Of a stretch of DNA of 64,000 nucleotides, positions 43,217-52,138 are shown one piece after another. Origin of the DNA: an uncultured Pygmaiobacter sp. (GTDB lineage: Bacteria > Bacillota > Clostridia > Oscillospirales > Ruminococcaceae); contig CALXBG010000046.1 in NCBI GenBank assembly GCA_944386485.1, positions 1-64,000 of the forward strand, written 5' to 3'. Within the stretch, counting starts at the first letter, position 1. Each line of letters starts with the position of its first letter. Below the pieces are notes generated by a model. That model worked only from the letters and a program-made list of their open reading frames with translations, did not search any database and was not told where the DNA came from. Position numbers and translations under genes: made by a program.

Positions 43217-44650
43217 TCAAAAATCGGGGCAGGCGTCGGCCTCGGCGCGCAGCATCCGGTCCCGGTCGGCGGGGCAGAGCCAGCCGTCGGCGATCTGGGC
43301 GTCGATGGCGGCGGCAAACCGCGCGAGGTACTGCGGCTTGCTGCCCCACAGCGCCCGCAGCCGCTCGGGGGCAAAACGGATCAGGGTGCCGCTGACCTGC
43401 TCGTTCGGGTCGCAGCCGTCATAGCGGCCTGCCGGCAGGTCGAGGTAGGGGGTGCGGAACCCGCCGACCGCGTTGCCGTGCTCGTCCCGCACCAGCCCGC
43501 CCTCCGCGTCCCGCCGGATGCGGGGCGCGCAGGCGGGCGCGACGCCGGTGGTGTGCCAGCGGTAGAGCTGCTCGAGGAACCCGTCGACATAGCAGTCGAG
43601 CGGGAAGGTGTTGAGGGTCCGCAGCACCTCGCCCGAGGGCGGGCTGAAGACCCGGCCGGCCCGCTCGATCTCCGCGACGGCGGGGCGGACGGGGCAGGCC
43701 AGGTCGGTGTGGGGCGAACCGGCGACCTCGTAGTAGCGGCAGCGGTCGCCCGGCTCGTCCCGGTCCTCGGGCAGCGGTCCGGTGCCCATCCCGCGGAACA
43801 GGGTCAGATCCCCCTCGCTCGAGATCAGGATGAAGGGAATCCGGCTGCGAAACGCGGCCCGGCTGGTCAGGTCGGCGTACATCCCCCGGCCGGTCTGGCG
43901 CAGCCCGCGCTCGATCGCGGCCCCGACGATGTTGAGGTAGCCGTCAAAGAGGGGCTGCCCCTCCCCGCTGAGGATGGGGTCGAAGTAGTGGATGAAGGTG
44001 TTGAGGTAGGCGCCGCTCTGGCTCTGGCCGGTCAGGCAGAGGTAGGTCATCGGGCCGCTGCCGAAGAAGCCGGACTGCGCCCGCAGCCAGCTGCCGACCT
44101 GTCCGAGCATATCCCAAATCAGCCCCTCCTCGGTGCCGGGGATGCTGCCGCCGGCGAAGGGAGCGGGCTGGGGTACCGTCTCGCCCGAGCCCCAGTTGAG
44201 GCCGGCGTACCGGGCATAGTCGAAGTTCTTGAGGCTCTGGGCATTGACCGGCTTGGAGGTAATGCCGATATAGCCGTGGCCGTTTGCCATGCACCAGCGA
44301 TAGATGCGGTGCCACAGATCCTCGATGTCATAGTTCTGGGTGGCGTTGAGGATATCAAAATACACCCGACCGCTGAACCGGGTGGGATCAGCCGGGCGGC
44401 GCACCAGCAGCCGGGTCTTGTAGGGAAGCCCCTCTTTCGCGATCCGGGGACGGTCCGCCCCGTCCGGCTCATAGACGTTGGCGCTGCCTGAGACGAAGTA
44501 CTCCTCCTCAAGATAGCCGTACTGCGCCACATCCAGCGGCCGGATGCTGTGGGCCATCGCGCAGAAGGGATAGCTGTCCGCCGTCACCGGAACCGGCCCT
44601 TCCACCACCGGCAGCGCGCGCAGACTGTGGGAAATCCTCTGGTCAATCAT
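43217..44650 (-). CDS. Alpha/beta hydrolase domain protein
   Basis: A 477-aa protein of the long alpha/beta-hydrolase-domain family. The nucleophile elbow GQSQSG places the catalytic Ser near the middle of the chain. There is no signal peptide, so it is cytoplasmic. The start at 44650 is preferred because AAAGGGGG is then about 7 bp away. A minus-strand extended -10 (TGGTACAAT, 44676-44681 for the ATTGTA complement) precedes it. The substrate is unknown; an ester or lactone is possible. Confidence 0.75.
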   Translation of the reverse strand: MIDQRISHSLRALPVVEGPVPVTADSYPFCAMAHSIRPLDVAQYGYLEEEYFVSGSANVYEPDGADRPRIAKEGLPYKTRLLVRRPADPTRFSGRVYFDILNATQNYDIEDLWHRIYRWCMANGHGYIGITSKPVNAQSLKNFDYARYAGLNWGSGETVPQPAPFAGGSIPGTEEGLIWDMLGQVGSWLRAQSGFFGSGPMTYLCLTGQSQSGAYLNTFIHYFDPILSGEGQPLFDGYLNIVGAAIERGLRQTGRGMYADLTSRAAFRSRIPFILISSEGDLTLFRGMGTGPLPEDRDEPGDRCRYYEVAGSPHTDLACPVRPAVAEIERAGRVFSPPSGEVLRTLNTFPLDCYVDGFLEQLYRWHTTGVAPACAPRIRRDAEGGLVRDEHGNAVGGFRTPYLDLPAGRYDGCDPNEQVSGTLIRFAPERLRALWGSKPQYLARFAAAIDAQIADGWLCPADRDRMLRAEADACPDF

Positions 44651-44749
44651 AACCATGCCCCCTTTGTTTTTCTCTATTGTACCATAAGGCGCGCCCGTTC
44701 GGAATCGGGTATTCTTTGTGTTTTACTCTTCGTTTTTTCAAAAAAAACC

Positions 44750-44778
44750 TTGACAGATGTGGAAAAATCAGGTATGCA
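44750..44778 (+). promoter_or_regulatory. Promoter of the feo locus
   Basis: TTGACA, 17 bp and TATGCA. The first iron-box-like element starts 7 bp downstream. Confidence 0.65.
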
Positions 44779-44785
44779 CTTATCG

Positions 44786-44835
44786 GTTAGTTTTTGCTAA
44801 CTGTTTTTTATCTCGAATGGTTAAACACAGCTAAC
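44786..44835 (+). promoter_or_regulatory. Two 16-bp GTTA...CTAAC boxes upstream of feoA
   Basis: GTTAGTTTTTGCTAAC (44786-44801) and GTTAAACACAGCTAAC (44820-44835) lie 34 bp apart. The half-sites resemble those of DtxR/IdeR-type iron repressors (TTAGG.TAG.CTAACCTAA type). They fit iron-responsive control of feoAB. Confidence 0.6.
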
Positions 44836-44859
44836 TTCTTCGGAAAGGGCGGATAGAAG

Positions 44860-45079
44860 ATGGGAATGGACGCGGTGCCAGGCAACCGAGGGGGTAGAAT
44901 ACCGTATCCGGGCGATCGAAACCGACGACGAGGAGCTGCGCGGCTTTCTCTTTACGCTGGGCTGCTATGCCGGCGCGCCGATCACGGTGGTCTCCCGCCT
45001 GCACGGCGGCTGTGTGGTCGCAATCAAGGACGGGCGGTACAATATCGATGGCCAGCTGGCGGCGGCGATCCTGATCTAG
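44860..45079 (+). pseudogene. feoA: feoA with a single-base frameshift
   Basis: The frame from ATG 44860 shifts at a run of five G (44890-44894). With one G fewer it reads VEYRIRAIETDDEELRGFL, then FTLGCYAGAPITVVSRLHGG and DGRYNIDGQLAAAILI, a complete Clostridia-type FeoA SH3-like protein of about 72 aa. FeoA supports the FeoB ferrous iron transporter. The defect is either a real mutation or a homopolymer sequencing error; feoB next door is also broken. Confidence 0.8.
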
Positions 45080-45102
45080 TGCGGGATTCCGCGCGCCATG
45101 TA

Positions 45103-45118
45103 GTTAGTCATAACTAAT
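45103..45118 (+). promoter_or_regulatory. Third GTTA...TAAT box, between feoA and feoB
   Basis: GTTAGTCATAACTAAT has the same 16-bp layout as the two boxes upstream of feoA. Confidence 0.5.
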
Positions 45119-45138
45119 CAAAGAGGAGGAAACTTGTG

Positions 45139-46790
45139 ATGAGAATTGCGTTGACCGGCAGCCCGAACAGCGGCAAGGCGACGATGTACAACGCGCTGAC
45201 CGGGCGCAACGAGAAGGTGGGCAACTGGGCGGGGGTGACCGTCGAGCGGAAGGAGCACCCGATCAAAAAGCAGTATGCGGGCGGCGAGGAGCTGATCGCG
45301 GTCGACCTGCCGGGCGCCTACTCGATGTCCCCCTTCACCTCGGAGGAGAGCATTACCAGCAGCTATGTCCGAAGCGAGCGGCCCGACGCGATTATCAACA
45401 TCGTGGACGCGACCAACCTGAGCCGGAGTCTGTTTTTCACCACCCAGCTGCTCGAGCTGGGAATCCCGGTGGTGGTGGCCCTCAACAAGAGCGACCTGAA
45501 CGAGAAGGCGGGAACAGTGATCAACACCGCGCTGCTGGCCGAGAAGCTGGGCTGCCCGGTGGTGGGAACGGTCTCGACCGACGGCGGCGGGCTCGAGCAG
45601 GTCATCGCGGCCACCCTGGCGCTGCGGGGCAATGGGCAAAAGGCTCCCTACACTCAAGGGGAGATTGACCTGACCGACAAGCGGGCGGTCGAAGAGGCCG
45701 ACCGGCGGCGGTTTGCCTTCGTCGATCATCTGGTGCGGCAGGTCGAGACCCGGCGGACCCTGACCCGGGAAAAGAGCAAGGGGGACGCGATCGACGCGGT
45801 GCTGACCAACCGGTACCTGGGCATCCCGATCTTTGCGGTGGTGATGTTCCTGGTCTTCCAGATCTCTCAGGTCTGGGTCGGGCCGTTGATCGCCGACACC
45901 CTGACCGCACAGCTGGGTGCGTTCCAGAGCTGGGCGGGCGAGCAGATGGCCGCCGCCTCGCCGCTGCTGCGCGCGCTGCTGGTCGACGGCATCATCGCGG
46001 CGTGGGCGCGGTGCTGGGCTTTTTGCCGCTGGTGATGGTGATGTACTTCCTCATCGCGCTGCTGGAGGGCTGCGGCTATATGGCCCGGGTCTCGGTGGTG
46101 CTCGACCCGATCTTCAAGAAGGTCGGGCTGTCGGGCAAGTCGGTGATCCCGTTTGTCATCACGGTGGGCTACGCGGTGCCGGGCATCATGGCGACCCGCA
46201 CCATCCGCAACGAGCGGGAGCGGCGGGCAACCGCGATGCTCGCCCCCTTCATGCCCTGCGGCGCGAAGATTCCGGTCATCGCGCTGTTTGCCGGCGCCTT
46301 CTTTGACGACGCGGGCTGGGTGAGCACGGTGGCCTATCTGTCCGGCATCCTGCTGATCTTCCTCGGGGCGCTGCTGGTCAACCGGATCGCAGGGTACAAG
46401 GCGAGAAAGTCGTTCTTCCTCATCGAGCTGCCCGGCTACAAGCTGCCCTCGGTCAAGCGGGCGTTTCTCTCGATGTGTTCCCGCGGCTGGGCCTACATGA
46501 TGTTCAACCTCTGCACCCCGCCCTGCTTTGCGGCGATCGGCGCGATGAACGCCGAGATCAAGAGCAAGAAGTGGCTGTTTGCCGGCATCGGGCTGCAGCT
46601 GGGCATCGGCTACACCGTCGGCTTTGGGGTCTACCAGATCGGCACCCTCGTGACCACCGGGGCGTTCGGCGCCGGATTCCTGCCGGGTCTTGTGGCGGTC
46701 TCGGCCTTCCTCGCGCTGCTGGTCTGGCTCTGCCTGCGGGCGGGCCGCAACATCACGCGGGATTATGCGCTGGGAGGGGTGAAGGCCTGA
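45139..46790 (+). pseudogene. feoB: feoB, frameshifted and internally deleted
   Basis: The N-terminal G domain is recognisable (VGNWAGVTVERKE, DLPGAYSMSP, NKSD) and the membrane part carries the gate motifs (VGYAVPGIMATRTI, PFMPCGAKIPV). Three defects are visible. The P-loop reads NSGKATMYN, with Ala replacing the Mg-coordinating Thr/Ser after GK. One G is missing near 46000 in GCGGCGTGGGC, shifting the frame. Near 46487 the sequence runs from MCSRG straight into WAYMMFNLCTPPCF, skipping a membrane segment of roughly 100 residues found in normal FeoB. Total coding length (about 550 aa) is short for FeoB. The gene is probably non-functional. Confidence 0.8.
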
Positions 46791-46939
46791 TGGAAAACCT
46801 GATTCCCCTTGCGGTCATCCTGGTTCTGGTCGCCGCCGCCGGAGGGTATCTCTGGCGGGCGAAAAAGCGGGGCAACCATTGCGTGGGCTGCCCGGGCGGC
46901 GGCTGCGGCGGTTGCAGCGGCTGCAAAGGCAAGCATTAA
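46790..46939 (+). CDS. FeoB-associated Cys-rich membrane protein
   Basis: A 49-aa peptide with one membrane helix (PLAVILVLVAAAGGYLW) and a Cys/Gly-rich tail (CVGCPGGGCGGCSGC). This is the small FeoB-associated family of Firmicutes. Its ATG overlaps the feoB TGA. It remains intact although feoA and feoB are broken. Confidence 0.9.
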   Translation: MENLIPLAVILVLVAAAGGYLWRAKKRGNHCVGCPGGGCGGCSGCKGKH

Positions 46940-46942
46940 AAT

Positions 46943-46974
46943 AAAACGGACGCGATTCTCGCGTCCGTTTTTTT
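46943..46974 (+). terminator. Terminator of the feo locus
   Basis: ACGGACGCG and CGCGTCCGT around ATTCT, then seven T. Confidence 0.93.
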
Positions 46975-46988
46975 GATTTTCCGACCTG

Positions 46989-48032
46989 TCATTCCTTTGC
47001 GCTGAGCGGCAGCAGCAGATCGGCAAGCTTTTTCATGTCGAAATCGGTGTTGACCCGCTCGAAGGTCTCGACCCAATGTTTCGGCAGCGCCGCATAGCCG
47101 CAGAAGGCCCCGGTGATCATGCCGGCGATACAGCCGATGGTGTCGGTGTCTGCGCCGACGTTGGCCGCGCCGACCAGCGTCTTGACGGGATCGCCGTCCG
47201 CTGCGGCGAACAGGCCGATCGCGACAGCCACCGCGCTGGCCGCCGCCGAGGAATCGCCGCCGACCGCGTCGTTGAGACGGGCCTCGGCCTCCTCCATCGC
47301 CGTCGCGTCATAGGCGATCGAGATCGCCTTTTCCAGCTTGTGCTGCACCGTCGTGCCGGGCACAACCCGGCCGCGCTCCCGGCCGATCCGGTCTCCCTCT
47401 TTCGCGCCGTAGAGTGCCGCGTGCAGGATGTCGTAAATATCCGGCCGCTCGACCAGAGCGGCGGCGATCGCGCAGGCCACCGCGCAGGCGGAGGCATAGC
47501 CGATCTGGGTGCCGTGGGAGATGCCGGTCATCGTCACCGCGTCCCGCACCGCGCCCTCGAGGTCGCCGGGATGGACCAGGCCCGCCGCGGCGATCCGCAT
47601 CGCGGCCCCATTGCTCGAGCCCCGCTCAGGATTGCCGCCGCCGCGTCCCACCGCGAGCGGATCCTCCCCGTTTCGCAGCGCCTCAATCGCCATCCGGGCG
47701 GTCGGGCCGGCAGACTGTGGATAGTAGCGGGGGTGGCGGTCGGCCCAGTTGAGCAGGCCCCGCACCGCATCTTCTATCTTGTAATCCCCGCCCGCTTCGG
47801 CGAGAGCGAGGGCCATCTCATACAGCTGGGAGGTGTCGTCGGTCACCTCGCCCACCCGGGCGTGATGGAAATAGGGGTTGATGTCCCCGTCGATAAAGTC
47901 GGTCACCCGGCCGCCGTAGATTTTGAGGATCTCGGCATAGCTCATCCCCTCGGTGGGCGCACCCAGCGCATCCCCGATCCCCGCGGCAGTCAGGCTGCCC
48001 AGAATACGGTCCAGCAGAATTTCCTTTTTCAT
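46989..48032 (-). CDS. ADP-ribosylglycohydrolase family protein 1
   Basis: A 347-aa all-helical ADP-ribosylglycohydrolase (ARH). The metal-binding motifs are intact: GDALGAPTEG near the N-terminus, VTDDTSQ, and GADTDTIGCIAGMITGAF near the C-terminus. ARH enzymes cleave ADP-ribosyl or related N/O-ribosyl bonds with Mg2+. The start at 48032 (GGAGG) overlaps the upstream gene by 4 bp. Pairing with a second ARH and a nucleoside-type importer suggests catabolism of an imported ribosyl compound rather than protein de-ADP-ribosylation. Confidence 0.9.
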   Translation of the reverse strand: MKKEILLDRILGSLTAAGIGDALGAPTEGMSYAEILKIYGGRVTDFIDGDINPYFHHARVGEVTDDTSQLYEMALALAEAGGDYKIEDAVRGLLNWADRHPRYYPQSAGPTARMAIEALRNGEDPLAVGRGGGNPERGSSNGAAMRIAAAGLVHPGDLEGAVRDAVTMTGISHGTQIGYASACAVACAIAAALVERPDIYDILHAALYGAKEGDRIGRERGRVVPGTTVQHKLEKAISIAYDATAMEEAEARLNDAVGGDSSAAASAVAVAIGLFAAADGDPVKTLVGAANVGADTDTIGCIAGMITGAFCGYAALPKHWVETFERVNTDFDMKKLADLLLPLSAKE

Positions 48033-49075
48033 GCGATACCTCCGCGCCGTTTGGCGATTCTTGTCAGTTCCCGGGCCATCCACTCCAGATCAAAGTCAGG
48101 GTTGGTCTCTTTGAGCTGGCGGCACCAGTCCTCCCGCAGACCGCTTGTACCGCTGAAGGCGCCCGCGATCATACCGGCCATGCAGCCGATGGTGTCGGTG
48201 TCGCCGCCCACGTTGGCGCAGCTGATGATGGTGCCCATCCCGTCGCCGTGGTTGGCCGCAAAGAGTCCGATTGTGATCGGAACCGAGGCACGGGCGGTGC
48301 AGATGTTCGCGCCGACCGACTCGTCCAGCATCCGCTCGACCTCCTCGACATCCCGGCTGCGGAAGGCAATCTCGATCGCCTCGATCAGGTTGGTATACAC
48401 CCGTCCGCCCGGTGCGATTCTCCCCTCTTTCAAGCCGATCTCCTCACCCCTGCGGGCCCCGTAAACCGCCGCGCGCAGCACCGAATGGATGGTCGAGTGC
48501 TCGGTCATCGCCTCGGCGATCGCGCAGGCGACCGCGCTGGAGGCGGAGAAGGCCTGCTGGGTGCCGTGGGAGGGCTTGGTCATGGTCACCGCGGTCTGTA
48601 CCGCCCCCTCCCAGTTTCCGGGGTTGACCAGCCCCGCCGCCGCAATCCGCATGACCGCGCCGTTGGAGGTGCCTCGCTGGAACTGCAAGCCCTTCTTGCC
48701 CAGTTCGACCGGGTCCTCACCCGCCTTGAGCGCGTCGACGATGTACCGGGTCGTGGGACCGGCGCACCGCGGGTAAAAGCGGGGGTAGTTATCCGCCCAG
48801 GAGACGATGCCTGCGGCGGCAGCCTCGACGGTCAGCTCGCCGTCGGTCTGGATGACCGCCTTGCCCATCTCATACATCTGGGAGGTGTCGTCGGTCACCT
48901 CGCATAGTGCGTTGCGGTCATACGGCAGTCCGTCGTAGAAGGTCTCGATCCGCCCGCCGAAATTTTTGAGGATCTCGGTCTTGCTCTGGGTCTCGGAGGG
49001 GCCGCCCAGCGCGTCGCCCAGCGCTGCGGTCAGCAGGCTGCCGTAGATCCTGTCGTAAAGGTCGTAGGTTTTCAT
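48029..49075 (-). CDS. ADP-ribosylglycohydrolase family protein 2
   Basis: A 348-aa paralog of the downstream ARH with the same motifs (GDALGGPSET, VTDDTSQMYEMG, GGDTDTIGCMAGMIAGAF). Both copies keep the metal ligands. It overlaps both neighbours by 4 bp, so the three genes are translationally coupled. Confidence 0.9.
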   Translation of the reverse strand: MKTYDLYDRIYGSLLTAALGDALGGPSETQSKTEILKNFGGRIETFYDGLPYDRNALCEVTDDTSQMYEMGKAVIQTDGELTVEAAAAGIVSWADNYPRFYPRCAGPTTRYIVDALKAGEDPVELGKKGLQFQRGTSNGAVMRIAAAGLVNPGNWEGAVQTAVTMTKPSHGTQQAFSASSAVACAIAEAMTEHSTIHSVLRAAVYGARRGEEIGLKEGRIAPGGRVYTNLIEAIEIAFRSRDVEEVERMLDESVGANICTARASVPITIGLFAANHGDGMGTIISCANVGGDTDTIGCMAGMIAGAFSGTSGLREDWCRQLKETNPDFDLEWMARELTRIAKRRGGIA

Positions 49076-50100
49076 AAAATTCCCCCTTGCGCGCTCAGCG
49101 CCTTGTTGAAGATTTCCGCCCCGCTGGACGCATAGCCCAGGCGCGGGTACTCCGGGTGTTGCTGGACAAACGCATCGTAGTGCTGTACGGCAAGCCCGAT
49201 CGCCTGCGCCCGCTGCTGCGGGTCAAAGCGCGGGATCATGCCCTTTTGCAGCACGTTATAGCCCCCCGAGATGTTGGCCATAATGGTCGCCATCACCGGG
49301 TTGTGGGTCTCGAGCCAGCCGACCATTGCGGCGGCGGTGGTGGCGTTGCCGCAGCCGGTCGGATCGACCGGGCCGCCGGGTCGCACATCGATACTGGGCA
49401 CAAACCACCGTTCCCCGCCGGCCAGCGCCCAGGCGCCCTTTTTGCCCGCGCGGTAGAAGAAATAAGGAATCTCCAGCGCCTCAATCTGCCGGAAGATCTC
49501 TTCCTCCTCGGTCGTCCCAAACAGCGCGCCGGCCTCGAACTGGTTGAGGCTGGACATCTCCGGGCGCAGGATCCGCCAGATCTCGAGCAGCTGCGGGCAC
49601 ATCTGGGCGGCGCAGTCGGAAAATCCCGGCTCCCACATGATCGCGAAGGGTGTCTCGCGCCGGATCCGTGCCAGCTCCTTCCAGAACGGGAGGATCTTGG
49701 GCTCGAGATAGAGGTAGACCCCCTTCGCCCCCTTCGCGGCCGCGCCGATCTGTTCGGGCCGGCAGTTGCTCAGCCCATACAGATACGCGCTGTCGATCTT
49801 CTCCTCAAGCGTCTTGCGGTTCTCATACTTGCCGCTCTCCTCATACACCAGATTGGTGAGGTGGGTCTTCTCATAGACCTCCTTGAGGTAGTCGCAGCAG
49901 ATGTTGTTCTCCCGGATCCAATCCCCGAAATAGTCGTAAAAATCGGTGGCAATGTTGGCAACCGGCGCGCAGTCGTCATCCCAGACGCGGATGCCGCCAT
50001 AGCCGAACATCGCGGTTCCCCCCTGATAGGGGCCGTCCACCCGCCCGTCCGGGAAGGTGGTCTTGTCCAGCGAAATCTGACCCGCCGAAAGATATTTCAC
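49072..50100 (-). CDS. PfkB/ribokinase-fold protein lacking the catalytic Asp
   Basis: A PfkB-fold protein of 342 aa from GTG 50100 (behind AAGGGGGG; a TTG two codons upstream is possible). The family's anion-hole/catalytic motif GAGD reads DPTGCGNATTAAAM, so the catalytic Asp is Asn. The N-terminal substrate Gly motif is also unusual (GGTAMFGYGG). It may be a kinase with changed chemistry, a binding protein or an inactive regulator. It is coupled to the two ARH genes and follows the transporter genes. Confidence 0.78.
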   Translation of the reverse strand: MKYLSAGQISLDKTTFPDGRVDGPYQGGTAMFGYGGIRVWDDDCAPVANIATDFYDYFGDWIRENNICCDYLKEVYEKTHLTNLVYEESGKYENRKTLEEKIDSAYLYGLSNCRPEQIGAAAKGAKGVYLYLEPKILPFWKELARIRRETPFAIMWEPGFSDCAAQMCPQLLEIWRILRPEMSSLNQFEAGALFGTTEEEEIFRQIEALEIPYFFYRAGKKGAWALAGGERWFVPSIDVRPGGPVDPTGCGNATTAAAMVGWLETHNPVMATIMANISGGYNVLQKGMIPRFDPQQRAQAIGLAVQHYDAFVQQHPEYPRLGYASSGAEIFNKALSAQGGIL

Positions 50101-50118
50101 ACACAATCCCCCCTTTTC

Positions 50119-51045
50119 TCAGCCTTCGAGATCCGCGGTGCCCTTGAAGGACTTGATGCCTGAGATCAGCAGCACGACGATGACCGCGATATAGGGAATG
50201 GTGCTCACCAGCAGGCCGTTGAGCCCCAGTGTGGTCAGGATCTGGGACATCGCGTCGGAGTATGCGAAGAGCAGCGCCACCAGCGCGATCTTGATCGGGT
50301 TGCCCCCGCCCACGATCATCGAGGCCACACAGAGAAAGCCGCGGCCGGCGGTCATGTTCTCGGAGAACATCGACAGGCCGCCCAGCGAAAGGCAGCAGCC
50401 GCTGAGCCCGACGAAAGCGCCCATCATGACCAGCGAGATCATCCGATACTTGACCGCGCTGATGCCGGCAGTCTCAGCGGCGACCTCGTTCTGTCCCACG
50501 CCGCGGATCCTCAGCCCGAACGGGGTCTTGAACATCACGATGTAGGAGACTGCGATCATCGCATAGGCCAGATAGACCGGCAGGACGTTCTGTCCCAGCA
50601 CGCTGCCGAGATACGGGATCTTGTCGATCAGGCTGGTGTTCAGCCGGGAAAAGCTGATGATGCCGGGGTCGGTGAAGGAGCCGCGGCTGCCGAACAGCGA
50701 GACCATCAACAGGGTGGTCATCGCCCAGGCACCCGAGTTGAGCGCGACGCCGACGACGATCGAATTGGAGTGAAAGACGATGGTGAACATACCGAAGATC
50801 AGCGCGACGAGGATGCCAATGCCCATCGCACACAGCGCACCGATCCAGGGGTTGCCGGTGTAAAAGCTGCCGATGACTCCAAACAGCGCACCAAAGAGCA
50901 TGACGCACTCGTAGGCGATGTTGTTGCAGCCCGAGGTCTGGTTAAAGCAGCCTCCCAGCGAGCCGTAGAGCAGCGGGACCGCCGAACGGAAGGTAATGCC
51001 CAGCGTCGACGCATAGACGGTCATTTTAAGAATTTCCCAGCCCAC
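50119..51045 (-). CDS. BMP-type ABC transporter permease 2
   Basis: A 308-aa polytopic permease of the nucleoside (NupQ/BmpA) type, with GIRGVGQNEVAAETAGI-like GLRIRGVGQNEVAAETAGI, and FVGLSGCCLSLGG. The GTG at 51045 is preferred because AAAGGAGG lies 9 bp upstream; it overlaps the end of permease 1 by 20 bp. An ATG at 51024 is the alternative. Confidence 0.88.
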   Translation of the reverse strand: MGWEILKMTVYASTLGITFRSAVPLLYGSLGGCFNQTSGCNNIAYECVMLFGALFGVIGSFYTGNPWIGALCAMGIGILVALIFGMFTIVFHSNSIVVGVALNSGAWAMTTLLMVSLFGSRGSFTDPGIISFSRLNTSLIDKIPYLGSVLGQNVLPVYLAYAMIAVSYIVMFKTPFGLRIRGVGQNEVAAETAGISAVKYRMISLVMMGAFVGLSGCCLSLGGLSMFSENMTAGRGFLCVASMIVGGGNPIKIALVALLFAYSDAMSQILTTLGLNGLLVSTIPYIAVIVVLLISGIKSFKGTADLEG

Positions 51046-52138
51046 CTGCCATTGCCTCCTTTCGATTGCGCCGCTTGATCCAGGCGTAACGGATCGTGTT
51101 GAAGAGCCATTCATAGTTAATCGAGACCATCAGAACAAAGATCATCTTGATGCACAGCACGGTGAACCGGTTGAGCTCGGTGACCCGCTCCATCTGCAGC
51201 GAGCCCGCCTGCAGCGCGCCCCAGACAAAGGCGACGAAGATCACCGCGATGGGATTGCTCTCGGCGATGCGGGCGACGAGGATACCGTCCCAACCCATGT
51301 TTGCGGCGAATCCGGTGTTGAACTTGCGGTAGGTGCCCAGCACCTCGATGCCGCCGCAGGCGCCGGCGATAAAGCCGCTGATGAGGAAGATCATCAAAAA
51401 GGACTTGACCACCTTGACCCCGCCGGTCTTGGCAAACCGCAGGTTCTCGCCCACCTGCTTGAGCTCATAGCCGACGATGGTGTACTTGTAGACAAAGAAG
51501 AGCAGCAGAGCCACCGCCAGCGCGATGAGCAGCGAGGCCGACACGCTGGTACCGGGAATGATGATCGGGATGATCGCGCTGTCCAGCACGTTGGGGGTGC
51601 TCGTCGCGGTGGAGTACTGCACCGTCCCGCTGAGGATCAGGTCGACGAGATACTCGGTCAGGATCGCCGCGATGAAGTTGAGCATCAGGGTGGTGATGAA
51701 CTCGTTGATATTGAAGAACAGCCGCATGATCGCCGGCAGCAGCACGTACAGCAGGCCGCTGATACCTGCGGCCACGACGCACAGCAGCACATGCAGCAGC
51801 GGGGGCAGCTGGACCGAGTAGCCCAGCACCGCCGCGACAAAGCCGCCCCAGGCGACCTGGCCCTCAATACCCAGGTTCGACACGCCCGCCTTAAAGGCGA
51901 CCGCCGCCGCGATGCCGAGCATCAGGTTGGGCGCCATCCAGCGCAGCGTATTGCCGAACTTGGTCAGGCTGCCGAACGCGCCGTCAAAGATCACCGCCGC
52001 CGCCGTGGCGGGATTCTCCCCCTGTGCAATGATCAGCACCGCCCCCAGCAGCAGGGTGACGATCAGCGAAAAACCGTACTTGAACAGGTTGATCCGCACG
52101 GTGTCATTGATTTTGATTTTGGACATCACCTTGGACAT
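51026..52138 (-). CDS. BMP-type ABC transporter permease 1
   Basis: A 370-aa polytopic permease of the nucleoside (NupP) type: GVSNLGIEGQVAWGG, MLNFIAAILTEYLV and GAYGG-like GACGGIEVLGTYRKFN. It overlaps the end of the ATPase gene. The start at 52138 follows GGGAGGG. Confidence 0.9.
   Translation of the reverse strand: MSKVMSKIKINDTVRINLFKYGFSLIVTLLLGAVLIIAQGENPATAAAVIFDGAFGSLTKFGNTLRWMAPNLMLGIAAAVAFKAGVSNLGIEGQVAWGGFVAAVLGYSVQLPPLLHVLLCVVAAGISGLLYVLLPAIMRLFFNINEFITTLMLNFIAAILTEYLVDLILSGTVQYSTATSTPNVLDSAIIPIIIPGTSVSASLLIALAVALLLFFVYKYTIVGYELKQVGENLRFAKTGGVKVVKSFLMIFLISGFIAGACGGIEVLGTYRKFNTGFAANMGWDGILVARIAESNPIAVIFVAFVWGALQAGSLQMERVTELNRFTVLCIKMIFVLMVSINYEWLFNTIRYAWIKRRNRKEAMAGGLGNS

Noticed and set aside
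44860..45117. Open 85-codon frame starting at the feoA ATG
   Set aside because: After the G run the translated sequence is Arg/Gly-rich and unlike FeoA, while the neighbouring frame gives a clear FeoA; it is the frameshifted product.
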